Assembly (NCBI RefSeq): GCF_014654675.1
Contig: NZ_BNBC01000013.1
Location: 128,116-192,115, forward strand
From: Streptomyces spiralis
GTDB taxonomy: Bacteria; Actinomycetota; Actinomycetes; Streptomycetales; Streptomycetaceae
DNA: 64,000 nucleotides
Direction: 5' to 3'
Shown: positions 1-8,137 of the stretch, piece by piece
Numbering within the stretch: position 1 is the stretch's first letter
How the letters are laid out: each line of letters starts with the position of its first letter
Notes under the pieces: model-generated
Database searches by the model: none
Seen by the model: the letters and a program-made list of their open reading frames with translations, nothing else
Told to the model about the DNA's origin: nothing
Made by a program: the position numbers and the translations under genes

Positions 1-755
1 GCCTCGGGGGTCGGCCCGGCACCGTCGCCCGTGCCGTCGGCGGCGTCCCCCAGTGGGTCGTCGAGGCCGAGGGCGACCGCGATCAGCCCGTCGACGCTCG
101 TCAGATGCGCGATCACCCCGGCCACGGTGGTACGGCGGCTCGCCGCGTCCTCGCCGTCGAACCAGCGCAGCCGTACCGGCGCGTCCCACTCGGAGTCCCC
201 GATGTCCTGCAGCAGCGCGTCCAGACGCGCGGTCTCCGCGTCGTAGGGCGCAGCCCAGTCGGGCACCGGGAAGCGCGGCGGCCTGCGCTGCAGGCAACTC
301 GCCAGGACGCGGGTGCGCAGACCCGGGTCGAGGTCGAGGCTCTCGGGGCGGTGCAGCAGGCCGACCGCGTCCCGCAGCCGCAGCGCCTCCTCCGCGCAGC
401 CGCCGCACTCGCCGAGGTGTTCCTCGACGGCCGCGGTCTCCTCCGCGGAACAGGCGGCCAGCGCCCAGGCACCGAGGAGCGACTTCAGGACGTGATGCTC
501 CAGCACGGTGCGGCCCTTCGACTCCGGGCGCGCGGAAGGCTCCGTGGGCTCTGCGAGTTGAGTGATTGCTGATGATTTGTCCGGTTGCTCCGGTGTGGGC
601 AGCGGCAGCCCGCTGTCCTCGACGGAGACGCGGGGCATGGGTATGCGCGGCGACCGTCCGGGGTCGCCGTGCTCCTCGTTCCCGTTCTTCCCGTCGCCTC
701 CGCCGCCTTCCTCGAAGTGCCCGTCGCCCTCTTCGTACGGTCCCGCTCCGCTCAT
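1..755 (-). CDS. zinc-finger anti-sigma factor, C-terminus cut by window edge
   Basis: The minus strand is open from ATG 755 to the window edge, giving at least 251 residues. After about 90 residues of acidic, low-complexity sequence comes an H-x3-C-x2-C zinc anti-sigma motif (EEHLGECGGCAEEAL). A region resembling the mycothiol maleylpyruvate isomerase (MDMPI) fold follows, with RLRWFDGED and a conserved-looking VAGVIAHL. Proteins of this type bind and inhibit a cognate ECF sigma factor in the cytoplasm; the zinc site is usually redox or metal sensitive. The ATG overlaps the sigma-factor stop (ATGA), so the two are translationally coupled. There is no membrane segment in the part seen; the missing C-terminus could change that. 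Confidence 0.85.
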   Translation of the reverse strand, partial: MSGAGPYEEGDGHFEEGGGGDGKNGNEEHGDPGRSPRIPMPRVSVEDSGLPLPTPEQPDKSSAITQLAEPTEPSARPESKGRTVLEHHVLKSLLGAWALAACSAEETAAVEEHLGECGGCAEEALRLRDAVGLLHRPESLDLDPGLRTRVLASCLQRRPPRFPVPDWAAPYDAETARLDALLQDIGDSEWDAPVRLRWFDGEDAASRRTTVAGVIAHLTSVDGLIAVALGLDDPLGDAADGTGDGAGPTPE

Positions 756-1333
756 GCCGCACCCCCGTGTTCGGGCGGCACGCCGAGGACCGCGGCGTCG
801 TGCGCGGTGGACAGGAGCTGGAGGCCGAGGCGGAGCCGGCGCCGGGCCTCGTCCTCGGTGACGCCGAGGCGGGCGGCGGTCCGGCGGTAGTCGTGGCGCT
901 GGAAGTAGGCCAGTTCCAGGGCGGCGCGCAGCGGGGCCGGCATGGAGTGGACGATGTAGTCGGCACGGGCGGCGACCGAGGCGCGGCGCACCCTGCCCTC
1001 CAGCTCCTCGGCGGAGCCCCCGCCGCCGCGGACCAGGGCGGCGGTCTCGGTGGTGCGCAGCCGCTGCACGGCGAGGCGGTGGGTGAGCGCGGCCACCCAG
1101 GAACGCAGGGGGCCCTGGCGGGGGTCGTAGGCGTCGGGGTGCTGCCAGACGTGGGTGAAGACCTCGCCGGTGATGCTGTCGGCGGCCTTCTCGTCGCCGA
1201 GCACGCGATGCGCGAGGCCGTGCACGAGCGAGCCGAACCGGTCGTAGAGCTCGCCCAGGGCGGCCGCCTCTCCGCGTGCGAGCCGCTGTTGCATTCCGCG
1301 GTCCCAGCGGGGTGGTGCGTCCCTGTCCGCCAT
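752..1333 (-). CDS. ECF-family RNA polymerase sigma factor
   Basis: A 193-residue ECF sigma factor. Region 2 spans roughly residues 20-85 (LYDRFGSLVHGLAHRVLGD, then a VFTHVWQHPDAYD segment) and region 4 roughly residues 125-175 (APLRAALELAYFQRHDYRRT, with a helix-turn-helix in AARLGVTEDEARRRL). It should direct RNA polymerase to a small regulon and be held inactive by the overlapping anti-sigma gene downstream. ATG 1333 was chosen because GAAGGGGG lies just upstream; the frame stays open to 1498, but that extension is Arg/Gln-rich and unlike the family. The position next to a STAS protein and an HATPase gene suggests a partner-switching neighbourhood, which is an inference. Confidence 0.9.
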   Translation of the reverse strand: MADRDAPPRWDRGMQQRLARGEAAALGELYDRFGSLVHGLAHRVLGDEKAADSITGEVFTHVWQHPDAYDPRQGPLRSWVAALTHRLAVQRLRTTETAALVRGGGGSAEELEGRVRRASVAARADYIVHSMPAPLRAALELAYFQRHDYRRTAARLGVTEDEARRRLRLGLQLLSTAHDAAVLGVPPEHGGAA

Positions 1334-1804
1334 GCGTCCCCCTTCACGCCCGGCCTTGCCGTCCTGCTGCCTACGGCCCTGCCGCCTGCGGTCCTGTTGC
1401 CTTGCTGCCCTTGCTGCTTGTGGTCCCGTTGCCTTGCTTCTGTCCTGGTCCGTCCCGGTCCAGCCTGTCTGTCTGGTCACATCGAATGTAGTCGGCACGT
1501 CCTACGGCGCACGCCCCTTTGTTGCATTGCGCGCCCCCGGGCGTCCGCAGGTGGTAAAGGCCGTGGTGAAGGCCGGTGGGTGGGGCCGGTGGTGGAGGCC
1601 GCACGAGTCGGCCTACCCCGTGCCGTCGGATCAAGTCTGATCGAACACGAATGAATATGACTGAAACAAGTCCCTTGATGAACGCCGTCGGTTTGTCGTC
1701 CGGCGTTTGCGGGAACGGCCGCTGGGCAGCCGCGCGGACAGAAGTGTAGGAACTGCTTCCGTTTCCGGGCGGTTCCGGGGAATTCCGGCGAGCGGAGGGC
1801 AGCC
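1334..1804. other. divergent intergenic region with pyrimidine-rich near-repeats
   Basis: This stretch separates the ECF sigma gene (minus) from the STAS gene (plus) and must hold both promoters. The part at about 1350-1470 is made of imperfect repeats of CCTGCTGCC / CCTGTTGCCTTGCTG type. The part at about 1625-1690 is unusually A+T rich for this DNA (GAATGAATATGACTGAAAC) and is the likeliest promoter location. I saw no convincing paired -35/-10 element and no extra gene. Confidence 0.4.
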
Positions 1805-2173
1805 GTGGTGTTCAAGGTGACCAGCGACGGGCAGGGCGAGTGGAGCGTGCTCCAGGTCGCGGGCGAACTGGATCTGGTGACCTCGCCGATGCTGCGCCAA
1901 CGCATCCACGACGTGGTGGCCGAGGGCCGGCACGATCTCGTACTGGACCTCTCGGACGTCTTCTTCTGCGACTCCAGCGGCGTCGGCGTCCTCATCGCGG
2001 CCCGCCGTCTGATCCGCTCCTGCCAGGGCCGGCTGCGCCTGATCCTCCCGGCCGGCGGCGCCGTCGACGGCTCCCACGTCAACCGGGTCCTCGGCGCGCT
2101 CGGCGTGCGCCGCCTTTTCGACGTCTACCCGGACCTCGCGGCGGCCGTGGACGAGGAACCCCTGTCCGCGTGA
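1805..2173 (+). CDS. STAS-domain anti-sigma factor antagonist
   Basis: A 122-residue single STAS domain. The strand-helix pattern is typical (VLQVAGELDLVTSPMLRQRI, then LVLDLSDVFFCDSSGVGVL). The Ser pair in DSSGVGVL is the usual phosphorylation site in the SpoIIAA/BldG class. Such proteins, when unphosphorylated, bind an HATPase anti-sigma kinase and release a sigma factor. GTG 1805 is preceded by GGAGGG at a normal distance. The HATPase gene at 3350 is a candidate partner but is not in the same operon. Confidence 0.9.
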   Translation: MVFKVTSDGQGEWSVLQVAGELDLVTSPMLRQRIHDVVAEGRHDLVLDLSDVFFCDSSGVGVLIAARRLIRSCQGRLRLILPAGGAVDGSHVNRVLGALGVRRLFDVYPDLAAAVDEEPLSA

Positions 2174-2286
2174 CGGTGCGCCAGTACCCGTAGGTGGCAC
2201 AACCGTGCGTTTCCCACCTGCGGACACCTCCGGCGTCGTACGCTCCCTGCCAGACGGAACCCACACGTGAGGCAGCCGGAGAAGAC

Positions 2287-2805
2287 ATGGTCAGCAGCGA
2301 GTACGAGCGCAGGATCGCGGCCCGGTTCGCCGTCTTCGACCAGGACGGCAACGGCTGGATCGACCGCGAGGACTTCAGCGCGGCGGCCAAGTCGCTGCTC
2401 GCCGAGTTCGGCACCACAGCCCGCTCGGACAAGGGACAGGCCCTGTACGCCGGTGCGGAGGCGTTCTGGCAGGGCATGGCCGGGATCGCCGACCGCGACG
2501 GCGACCAGCGCATCACGCGTGAGGAGTTCGTGACCGGCGCGGTCAAGCGGCTGCGCGACAACCCCGAGCGGTTCGCCGAGATCGCCCGCCCCTTCCTGCA
2601 CGCCGCCCTGGCCGTCGCGGACACCGACGGCGACGGGGCCGCCACCGTCGCCGACACCGTGCGCATGCTCAAGGTGCTCGGCGTGGCGGAGGACATCGCT
2701 GACGCCACCGCCGCCGCGCTCGACACCGACTCCGACGGCAGGGTGGGCGAACAGGACGTCGTCCCCGCCTTCGCCCGCTACTTCACCGTCCCGGAATCGC
2801 GCTGA
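2287..2805 (+). CDS. EF-hand calcium-binding protein, four loops
   Basis: A 172-residue calmodulin-like protein with four 12-residue EF-hand loops at about residues 18-29 (DQDGNGWIDRED), 69-80 (DRDGDQRITREE), 112-123 (DTDGDGAATVAD) and 146-157 (DTDSDGRVGEQD). All keep Asp at positions 1, 3 and 5. Loops 1 and 2 look canonical; loop 3 has Ala at position 7 and loop 4 has Asp at position 12. It probably buffers or senses cytosolic calcium, since no signal peptide or membrane segment is present. ATG 2287 follows GGAGAAGAC; the frame continues upstream to 2194 without a ribosome site. The target of such actinobacterial calcium proteins is mostly unknown. Confidence 0.9.
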   Translation: MVSSEYERRIAARFAVFDQDGNGWIDREDFSAAAKSLLAEFGTTARSDKGQALYAGAEAFWQGMAGIADRDGDQRITREEFVTGAVKRLRDNPERFAEIARPFLHAALAVADTDGDGAATVADTVRMLKVLGVAEDIADATAAALDTDSDGRVGEQDVVPAFARYFTVPESR

Positions 2806-3349
2806 GCCTCACCGTCCCGGAACACCGTTGAAGGACCGGGCGCGACCACGGCGTCCGTGACTGCCTCCGGACGCCGGCGGCCCGAGCCGGATGCGGGTGT
2901 CGATGATCGTGGCAATCGGGGGTCGCGGAGCGTAGTTGCCGGGTCGTTTCGCCGACCGGGCTCGTCACGTCCCGGAGTCGCCGCCCCGCTCCGGTACCTT
3001 GTGGGAGATGCGAGAGGTTCGGAGCGCCGGCCGTCCCGGTGCTGCCCCTGGGGCGGCTCCGGATCCGGCGGTGCGCGCCGCGGCTCGCGAGGTCGGGCGG
3101 CCTTCGTCGTCCATCTGTTCGACTCCCCGTGGCGAGCGTCGCACAGTATGCCGCACGGGTACTCCTTCGCGCGGGAATATGCCCGAAGCGCTTGTTGCGG
3201 TGACGGTACGTCAACCATGCTGTCTGGCAAGTGAGTCACGGTCGGTGACCCTTGCTCTGGCCGTTGTTCTGGCCATGCAGAAAATGGCTACGATCGTGGC
3301 CCTCGTGTGGCGCGAGGCTATGTGTCCGCCGGTTCGGATGGTGTGAGCG
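2806..3349. other. intergenic, no gene recognised
   Basis: About 540 bases between the EF-hand gene and the HATPase gene. Several open frames cross it on both strands, but all are Arg/Pro/Ser-rich and have no ribosome site. One small symmetric element, TGACG-GTA-CGTCA, lies at 3201-3213. The downstream part (about 3130-3310) should hold the promoter for the gene at 3350. Confidence 0.35.
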
Positions 3350-3934
3350 GTGCAGGTGCTTCAAGTGCAGCTGGAGATCCGGCCCGACCCCGCGGAAGTG
3401 GGGCGAGCTCGCAGGTGGGCCCGCTCGCGGCTCGCCGGGTCGGGGATAGCGTCCGACGAGCCGCTCGCCGAGACGCTGGTCCTGCTCGTCTCCGAGCTCG
3501 TCACCAACGCCGTGCTGCACACCGGCTCTCCGGCCGTGCTCAGACTGTCCCTGCCCGGCGCCACGGGGGAGGGTGCGGCCACCGTGCGCCTGGAGGTGGC
3601 GGACGCCAGCACCCGGGCCCCGGTGCCGCGCTGCGCGGGCGACGACGCCACCAACGGCCGCGGCCTCGCCCTCGTCGACGGCCTCGCGGACCGCTGGGGC
3701 TGGAGCGCCGAGGGCGCGGGCAAGCGCATCTGGTGCGAACTGGACCGCTGTGCACCGCCCCCGCCTCCCGCGGCGACCCCGGCGACCTGCGGCACCCGGA
3801 CACCGGCGACGGCCGCCGGCGCGGCGACACCGTGCGCGGCACCGGTCTGCACGGCCCCGGCATGCGCCACCGCCTACGAGCAACCCGCCCGCACCGGCCC
3901 CGCGTTCGACGGACTGGCGTACGAGGCGGTGTAG
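3350..3934 (+). CDS. HATPase-domain anti-sigma-type protein
   Basis: A 194-residue protein. The first roughly 130 residues form a GHKL ATPase like RsbW/SpoIIAB: LVSELVTNAVLHTG is the N-box, LEVADAS the G1 region and NGRGLALVDGLADRWG the G2 box. The last 60 residues are Pro/Ala/Thr-rich with several Cys and look disordered. Streptomycetes encode many such proteins, used as sigma-factor binders or kinases of STAS proteins. GTG 3350 was taken because the conserved fold begins a few residues later. The STAS gene about 1.2 kb upstream is a possible partner, by inference. Confidence 0.8.
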   Translation: MQVLQVQLEIRPDPAEVGRARRWARSRLAGSGIASDEPLAETLVLLVSELVTNAVLHTGSPAVLRLSLPGATGEGAATVRLEVADASTRAPVPRCAGDDATNGRGLALVDGLADRWGWSAEGAGKRIWCELDRCAPPPPPAATPATCGTRTPATAAGAATPCAAPVCTAPACATAYEQPARTGPAFDGLAYEAV

Positions 3935-4311
3935 CTCGCCGGGCCGGTGTGCGAGGGGTTTGGCGCCCGGTGCTCCCCGGGGCCGGGGGGTGGGGCGGGT
4001 GTGCGCCGGGGGTGCTTCCGTGCGCGGCCGCTGTGATCCCGGCATAACGGGTAAATCGCTGAACGGCTGTTGACGGTTCGTGTCCGTTTGATCACGCTTG
4101 TGGCAGCGATTCGCCGTGAGGGGACGACGAGGGCCCGCTTGCCGGAAGCCCTCGACGAGTGTGAGTCGTCAGGTCGGCGTCGGCCGGTCCCTTCAGGACC
4201 GAGGGGGGTGGGACCGGAACGCCGGAACCGGATGGCGGCGCGCGATGCCGTGCTCGGGGCGGGCATGGGCGCGCCGTCACCCGGACTCACCGTGACCGGG
4301 GGACGGGATTC
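3935..4311. other. intergenic, no confident gene
   Basis: This stretch follows the HATPase gene and ends at the long hairpin at 4312. A possible 82-residue frame at 4070-4318 begins at a TTGACGG-like sequence but lacks a ribosome site and any recognisable domain, so it is not called. G-rich runs sit at about 3970-4015. No tRNA or mobile sequence was seen. Confidence 0.3.
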
Positions 4312-4352
4312 CACGTGAATGTTGTCCACAGGGTGTGGACAACATTCACGTG
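4312..4352. terminator. 41-base perfect inverted repeat ending the AraC gene
   Basis: The two 19-base arms (CACGTGAATGTTGTCCACA and its exact complement) are separated by only GGG. The stop codon of the AraC-family gene lies inside the right arm. The position at the end of a minus-strand gene, close to the end of the plus-strand HATPase region, fits a transcription terminator. The length, lack of mismatches and A+T content are unusual for this DNA, so a protein-binding site is also possible. Confidence 0.7.
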
Positions 4353-5365
4353 CTGGACGAGGGCCTGGACGCGGCGGCCGTCGTGGTGCGGAACGTGCGC
4401 CGGTACGCCGTCGGTGTCACCCCGAGCGCCGCCTGGAGGTGCTGCCGCATCGACGGCGCCGTACCGAACCCCGCGTCCCGCGCCACCTGGTCGACCGACA
4501 GATCCGTGGACTCCAGCAGATGGCGGGCCCGTTCGACGCGCTGCTGGGTGAGCCACTGCCCCGGGCTGACCCCGACCTCCTCACGGAAGCGCCGGGTGAA
4601 GGTCCGGACGGACATGGCCTCCTGTTCGGCCATGTCGCGCAGCTGAATCGGCTCGTGCAGCCGCCCCAGTGCCCATGCGCGCGCGGCGGTCGTCGTGGCC
4701 AGCTGCGGGTCCGGAACGGGCCGGTGGATGTACTGCGCCTGCCCGCCGTCGCGGTGGGGCGGTACGACGGTGCGGCGGGCGACGTCGTTGGCGACCGCGG
4801 TGCCGTGGTCGCGGCGCACCATGTGCAGGCACAGGTCGATCCCGGCCGCGACCCCCGCCGACGTCAGCACGTCGCCGTCGTCGATGAACAGCACGTCCGC
4901 GTCGACGTCGATCCGCGGGAAGAGCCGCTGGAAGTGCTCGGCGTCGGCCCAGTGGGTGGTGGCGGGGCGGCCGTCCAGGTAACCGGCGGCGGCCAGCACG
5001 TACACCCCCGTGCAGATGGAGGCGAGCCGCGTGCCGGGCCGGATGCGGGCGAGCGCGGCGGCCAGCTCGTCGGTCAGCCGGCCCTCCTCGAACACCGGTC
5101 CCAGCTCGTACGACGCCGGGACGATCACGGTGTCGGCGGTGGCCAGGGCCTCCGGCCCGTGCGCGACCTCGATCGAGAAGTCGGCGTCCGTCTGCACCGG
5201 CCCCGGCGGCCGGACCGAGCAGGTGACGACCTCGTACAGACGGCGCCCCGCGTCGTCCTTGGGCCGTCCGAAGATCCGGTGCGGGATGCCCAGCTCGAAG
5301 GGGAGCAGCCCGTCCAGGGCGAGGACGACGACGCGGTGCGGCCGGAACTCCTGCGCAGAACTCAT
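4346..5365 (-). CDS. GlxA-family transcriptional regulator (DJ-1/PfpI plus AraC HTH)
   Basis: A 339-residue regulator. Residues about 10-185 form a DJ-1/PfpI amidotransferase-like domain with the nucleophile-elbow sequence ASICTGVYVLAAAG. Residues about 225-330 hold the double AraC helix-turn-helix (MSVRTFTRRFREEVGVSPGQ, then LSVDQVARDAGFGT). Proteins of this family sense small molecules and usually activate neighbouring genes. It is divergent from an MFS transporter, with a shared intergenic operator-like repeat, so control of that exporter is likely. ATG 5365 follows AGGATCGGGGC. The stop lies in a long hairpin. Confidence 0.9.
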   Translation of the reverse strand: MSSAQEFRPHRVVVLALDGLLPFELGIPHRIFGRPKDDAGRRLYEVVTCSVRPPGPVQTDADFSIEVAHGPEALATADTVIVPASYELGPVFEEGRLTDELAAALARIRPGTRLASICTGVYVLAAAGYLDGRPATTHWADAEHFQRLFPRIDVDADVLFIDDGDVLTSAGVAAGIDLCLHMVRRDHGTAVANDVARRTVVPPHRDGGQAQYIHRPVPDPQLATTTAARAWALGRLHEPIQLRDMAEQEAMSVRTFTRRFREEVGVSPGQWLTQQRVERARHLLESTDLSVDQVARDAGFGTAPSMRQHLQAALGVTPTAYRRTFRTTTAAASRPSSST

Positions 5366-5376
5366 GCCCCGATCCT

Positions 5377-5415
5377 AGTGGCCCGATCCTTACGAATGCT
5401 GTCCTTCGGGCCACT
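5377..5415. promoter_or_regulatory. operator-like repeats between AraC gene and MFS gene
   Basis: A perfect inverted repeat (AGTGGCCCGA at 5377-5386, its complement TCGGGCCACT at 5406-5415) surrounds a pair of near-direct repeats (CCGATCCTA and CCGATCCTT, about 5369-5390). It lies in the divergent region between the GlxA/AraC regulator and the MFS gene. AraC-type proteins often bind direct repeats near such promoters. Binding here is inferred from position and symmetry only. Confidence 0.45.
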
Positions 5416-5449
5416 CGATGTGCGCGGCCCGGCACCGCAAGCTGGTGAC

Positions 5450-6781
5450 GTGACCCAGACAACCGACACCGCCGCCGCCCCGGCCACAGCCGCGGAGGGC
5501 ACACCTTCCGGCAGGAAGGGCACCCACCGCGTCCACCGCGCCTGGTTCGTCGCCGCCGTCACCTTCGTGACGATCATCGGCGCCGCCGCCTTCCGCTCCC
5601 TGCCCGGACTGCTCATCGACCCGCTGAACCACGACTTCGGCTGGTCGCGCGGCACGATCGGTGCGGCGGTCTCCATCAACCTCGCGCTGTACGGGCTGAC
5701 GGCCCCCTTCGCGGCCGCGCTGATGGACCGCTTCGGCATCCGGCGGGTCGTAGCGGCGGCGCTGACGGTGATCGCGCTCGGCTCGGGGCTGACGGTGTGG
5801 ATGACGGCCGCCTGGCAGTTGCTGCTGTGCTGGGGCCTGCTGGTCGGCCTCGGCACCGGCTCGATGGCGCTGGCCTTCGCCGCGACGGTCACCAACCGGT
5901 GGTTCACCGAGCGACGGGGCCTGGTCACCGGCATCCTCACCGCGGCCTCCGCCTCCGGCCAGCTGATCTTCCTGCCCCTGCTGTCCTGGATCGTCGAGAA
6001 GCACGGCTGGCGCCCGGCGTCCGTCACGGTCGCCCTCGCCGCCCTCGCGGTCGTCCCCTTCGTCTGGCTGCTGCTGCGCGACCACCCGGCCGACGTGGGC
6101 GTACGGCCGTACGGCGCAACGGAGTTCGTGCCGAAGCCCGAGCCGGTGCCGGGAGCCGCGCGCCGGGCCGTGACCGTCCTGTTCTCCGCGGTGCGCACCG
6201 GCCCCTTCTGGCTGCTGGCCGGCACCTTCGCGATCTGCGGCGCCTCCACCAACGGCCTGATCCAGACCCACTTCGTGCCCGCCGCCCACGACCACGGCAT
6301 GCCCATCACGGCGGCGGCCTCCCTGCTCGCGGTCATCGGCGTGTTCGACGTGGCCGGCACGATCGCCTCCGGCTGGTTCACCGACCGCTTCGAGCCGCGC
6401 CGTCTGCTGGCGGTCTACTACGCCCTGCGCGGGATCTCCCTGCTGTTCCTGCCGATGCTGCTGGCGCCGAACGTGCACCCGCCGATGATCTTCTTCATCG
6501 TCTTCTACGGCCTGGACTGGGTCGCCACCGTCCCGCCCACGCTCGCCCTGTGCCGTGAGCAGTACGGCGAGGACAGCGCGATCGTCTTCGGCTGGGTCCT
6601 CGCCTCCCACCAGGTCGGCGCCGCCCTGGTCGCCTTCATCGGCGGTGTCGTACGGGACGTGACCGGCTCGTACGACATGGTCTGGTACGCCGCCGGAGCA
6701 CTGTGCGCGGCGGCGGCGCTGATGGCCCTGGTCATCCGGCGGACTCCGGCCGCGCCGGAACTCGCGGTGGCGACCGCCTAG
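5450..6781 (+). CDS. MFS transporter, 12 transmembrane segments
   Basis: A 443-residue major facilitator protein of the monocarboxylate/oxalate-formate type. About twelve hydrophobic segments are visible, beginning with FVAAVTFVTIIGAAAFRSLP. The loop 2-3 motif is ALMDRFGIRRV, and GWFTDRFEPRR repeats it in the second half. A cytoplasmic loop of about 35 residues (ATEFVPKPEPVPG) separates the halves. GTG 5450 gives a short N-terminus before the first segment; ATG 5396 in the same frame is an alternative. It ends 9 bases from the convergent monooxygenase gene. Probable role: export or uptake of a small organic acid, controlled by the divergent AraC protein. Confidence 0.85.
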   Translation: MTQTTDTAAAPATAAEGTPSGRKGTHRVHRAWFVAAVTFVTIIGAAAFRSLPGLLIDPLNHDFGWSRGTIGAAVSINLALYGLTAPFAAALMDRFGIRRVVAAALTVIALGSGLTVWMTAAWQLLLCWGLLVGLGTGSMALAFAATVTNRWFTERRGLVTGILTAASASGQLIFLPLLSWIVEKHGWRPASVTVALAALAVVPFVWLLLRDHPADVGVRPYGATEFVPKPEPVPGAARRAVTVLFSAVRTGPFWLLAGTFAICGASTNGLIQTHFVPAAHDHGMPITAAASLLAVIGVFDVAGTIASGWFTDRFEPRRLLAVYYALRGISLLFLPMLLAPNVHPPMIFFIVFYGLDWVATVPPTLALCREQYGEDSAIVFGWVLASHQVGAALVAFIGGVVRDVTGSYDMVWYAAGALCAAAALMALVIRRTPAAPELAVATA

Positions 6782-6790
6782 TCCACCGGC

Positions 6791-8002
6791 TCAGCCGCCG
6801 GCCTTCGCGATCGCCCTGTGGATCGCCCTGGCGATCCGCTCGGCGTCGAGGGCCAGTTCGCGGAGCATCCCGCTGATGGGGTTGGTGAAGCCGGTGAAGT
6901 ACAGGCCGGGGGCGTCGGCGGTGGTGCGGGGGCCGTGGACGACCGGCTTGCCGCGGGAGTCCAGTACGCCGAGGTGGCCGACCAGGTCCTCCAGGCCGCG
7001 GGCGTAACCGGTGGCGGCGATGACGGCGTCCGGCTCGATCCGGCTGCCGTCGGCGAGCACGACCTTGCCGTCCTCGAACCCCTCGACCGCGCCCACGATC
7101 TCGACCCTGCCCGCACGCACGGCGTCGATGAGACCGACGTCCTGGACGGGGATCGCCCCCTCACGGACCCGGGAGTACAGGCCGGTGTCGGGGCGGGGCA
7201 GGCCGTGCGCCGACAGGTCGGGCACGCTCACCTTCGCCAGCGGCCCGGCGAGGCGGTCGACGAGCCCGACCGGCAGCCGCCGGCAGAGCACGCCCGTGTA
7301 CTGGGCGGGCCACCCCGCGGTCGACCGGCGCACGATGTGCGGGACGGTGCGCACGGACAGCCGTACGCGTGCGGCCCCGCCCTCCACCAGGTCGACGGCG
7401 ATCTCCGCGCCGGTGTTGCCGGCACCGACGACGAGCACGTCCCGGCCGGTGTAGGGCTCGGGGTTGCGGTAGTCGGAGGCGTGCACGAGCCTGCGGGGCT
7501 CGCCGAGTCCGCCGGTGTACCCGGTGCGGCCGGGCCAGTCGGGCAGACGCGGCGTGTGGTTGTAGCCGGTGGCGACGACCACCGCGCTGCCGGTCAGCTC
7601 CCGCCCGCCGGTGGCGTGCAGCAGCCAGCCGGCGCCGTCGGCCGCGCGTGTCAGCCGGGAGACCTCGACACCGGTCACGATCTCCAGCTCGTGGTGCTCG
7701 GTGTACTTCTCCAGGTACCGCACCACGTCGTCCCGCGAGACCCACCTGCCGAACCGGCGCGGCATCGGCAGACCGGGCAGCGCGGACAGGCGGCGGGTGG
7801 TGTGCAGGTGCAGCCGGTCGTAGTGGCGCCGCCAGGACGCCCCGACCCGGTCGGACTTCTCCAGGACGACCGCGCGTATCCCCCGCGCGCGCAGCGCGTA
7901 CGCGGCGGCCAGGCCGCCCGGCCCGCCGCCGACGACGTAGACGGGGTGGTCGGCGCGCCGGCGTGCGGGAACGGTGGACGTTGTGGACGTGGAGTCGGCC
8001 AT
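6791..8002 (-). CDS. FAD/NADPH-dependent flavin monooxygenase
   Basis: A 403-residue two-dinucleotide-binding-domain flavoprotein. The FAD Rossmann motif GGGPGG is at about residues 25-30, followed by a Glu-ended strand (VVLEKSDRVGASW). VVVATGYNHTP resembles the FATGY flavin-monooxygenase signature. A second Rossmann motif, VVGAGNTGAEIA, for NADPH is at about residues 193-204. VIAATGYARGL closes the domain. It should hydroxylate or N/S-oxidise a small substrate in the cytoplasm. It is convergent with the MFS transporter, which hints at a shared substrate but proves nothing. ATG 8002 starts a short Ser/Thr-rich leader before the fold. Confidence 0.85.
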   Translation of the reverse strand: MADSTSTTSTVPARRRADHPVYVVGGGPGGLAAAYALRARGIRAVVLEKSDRVGASWRRHYDRLHLHTTRRLSALPGLPMPRRFGRWVSRDDVVRYLEKYTEHHELEIVTGVEVSRLTRAADGAGWLLHATGGRELTGSAVVVATGYNHTPRLPDWPGRTGYTGGLGEPRRLVHASDYRNPEPYTGRDVLVVGAGNTGAEIAVDLVEGGAARVRLSVRTVPHIVRRSTAGWPAQYTGVLCRRLPVGLVDRLAGPLAKVSVPDLSAHGLPRPDTGLYSRVREGAIPVQDVGLIDAVRAGRVEIVGAVEGFEDGKVVLADGSRIEPDAVIAATGYARGLEDLVGHLGVLDSRGKPVVHGPRTTADAPGLYFTGFTNPISGMLRELALDAERIARAIHRAIAKAGG

Positions 8003-8075
8003 GTGCGCGAGCGTAATCAGACGCCCGGTTGATGGGTCTCGGTCAAGACCGGAATTGGTTGCGGATTGATCACGG

Positions 8076-8096
8076 ATGAGCGTGACGGTCGCTCAT
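8076..8096. promoter_or_regulatory. palindromic operator candidate between divergent genes
   Basis: ATGAGCG, seven bases, then CGCTCAT. The element lies between the flavin monooxygenase start (minus) and the GNAT start (plus). A -10-like CACAAT at about 8128 lies only a few bases before the GNAT ATG, which raises the possibility of a near-leaderless transcript. No regulator is encoded immediately beside it. Confidence 0.3.
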
Positions 8097-8137
8097 GATG
8101 GCCGCCGCAGCGCCGGTGCCTGGGACACAATGATCAG

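Noticed and set aside
4070..4318. An 82-residue plus-strand gene before the long hairpin
   Set aside because: No ribosome site, no recognisable domain and an Arg/Pro/Gly-rich sequence.
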